Positions 63,926-64,000 of a stretch of DNA of 64,000 bases are shown in pieces. The stretch is from NCBI GenBank assembly GCA_038501625.1, contig JAZAYU010000124.1, forward strand, positions 1,550,001 through 1,614,000, given 5' to 3'. The notes beneath the pieces are model-generated. The model had not been told where the DNA came from. It made no database searches and saw only the letters and a list, made by a program, of their open reading frames with translations. The translations under genes and the position numbers were made by a program. Within the stretch, counting starts at the first letter, position 1, and each line of letters starts with the position of its first letter. Origin of the DNA: Corbicula japonica (taxonomy: Eukaryota > Mollusca > Bivalvia > Venerida > Cyrenidae).

Positions 63926-64000
63926 ATAAATAAAAATAAAATTCAACCAAAAAACAAAAGAAAGAAGTTTTATAACACTGTCACCTGCTTCTTTTAATCA

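Overview
This is a repeat-dense, AT-rich window from an animal nuclear genome, with intron-split genes and GT-AG splice sites. The mobile-element content (166-bp tandem-cored elements with AGCTCACCTG ends, GATCAG-rich palindromic repeats, a Ty3-like LTR element, a mariner relic) points to a bivalve mollusc. That assignment is inference from repeat style and gene structure. Exon models below were assembled by hand from splice sites and reading phase. In both genes every exon junction has compatible phase.

Gene 1 (plus strand, 185 to 15940, 5' part outside the window) is the C-terminal portion of a centrosomal/Golgi scaffold of the pericentrin/AKAP9 family: twelve exons, 818 residues, a long coiled coil, the PACT centrosome-targeting domain, and a Ser/Pro-rich tail with a candidate EB1-binding motif. 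Gene 2 (minus strand, 62697 down to 23868, complete coding sequence) is an SLC38A11-like sodium-coupled neutral amino acid transporter: thirteen coding exons, 476 residues, or 487 residues from a second phase-compatible first exon at 54907-54996. The two genes are convergent. The 17.3-23.7 kb interval between them holds only repeats and a deleted mariner.

Introns are packed with mobile DNA. The largest family, with some 33 copies or fragments, is a TTAA-flanked near-perfect palindrome of about 210-240 bp (TIR CCCTTTCCTCCAT, with GATCAG arms). Other elements lie inside copies of it: a mariner, a ~1 kb CAGGGC-ended element and a second fold-back family. A 5'-truncated LTR retrotransposon (35098-39302) has a Gag-like region fused in frame to an integrase zinc-binding region, with protease, RT and RNase H absent, and a 1.55-kb 3' LTR. 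Several elements have cores of tandem 145-166-bp monomers. A 40-bp minisatellite with higher-order periodicity occupies 52620-54275.

The most unusual signal is that short tandem arrays at several points of the SLC38A11-like gene are built from the gene's own exon boundaries. A 45-bp array and a 48-bp array repeat an exon 3' end plus its 5' splice site. A ~43-bp array repeats a 3' splice site plus exon start. A 19-bp array repeats the stop-codon context. Decayed single copies of a boundary are seen at another exon of this gene and at one exon of the PACT gene.
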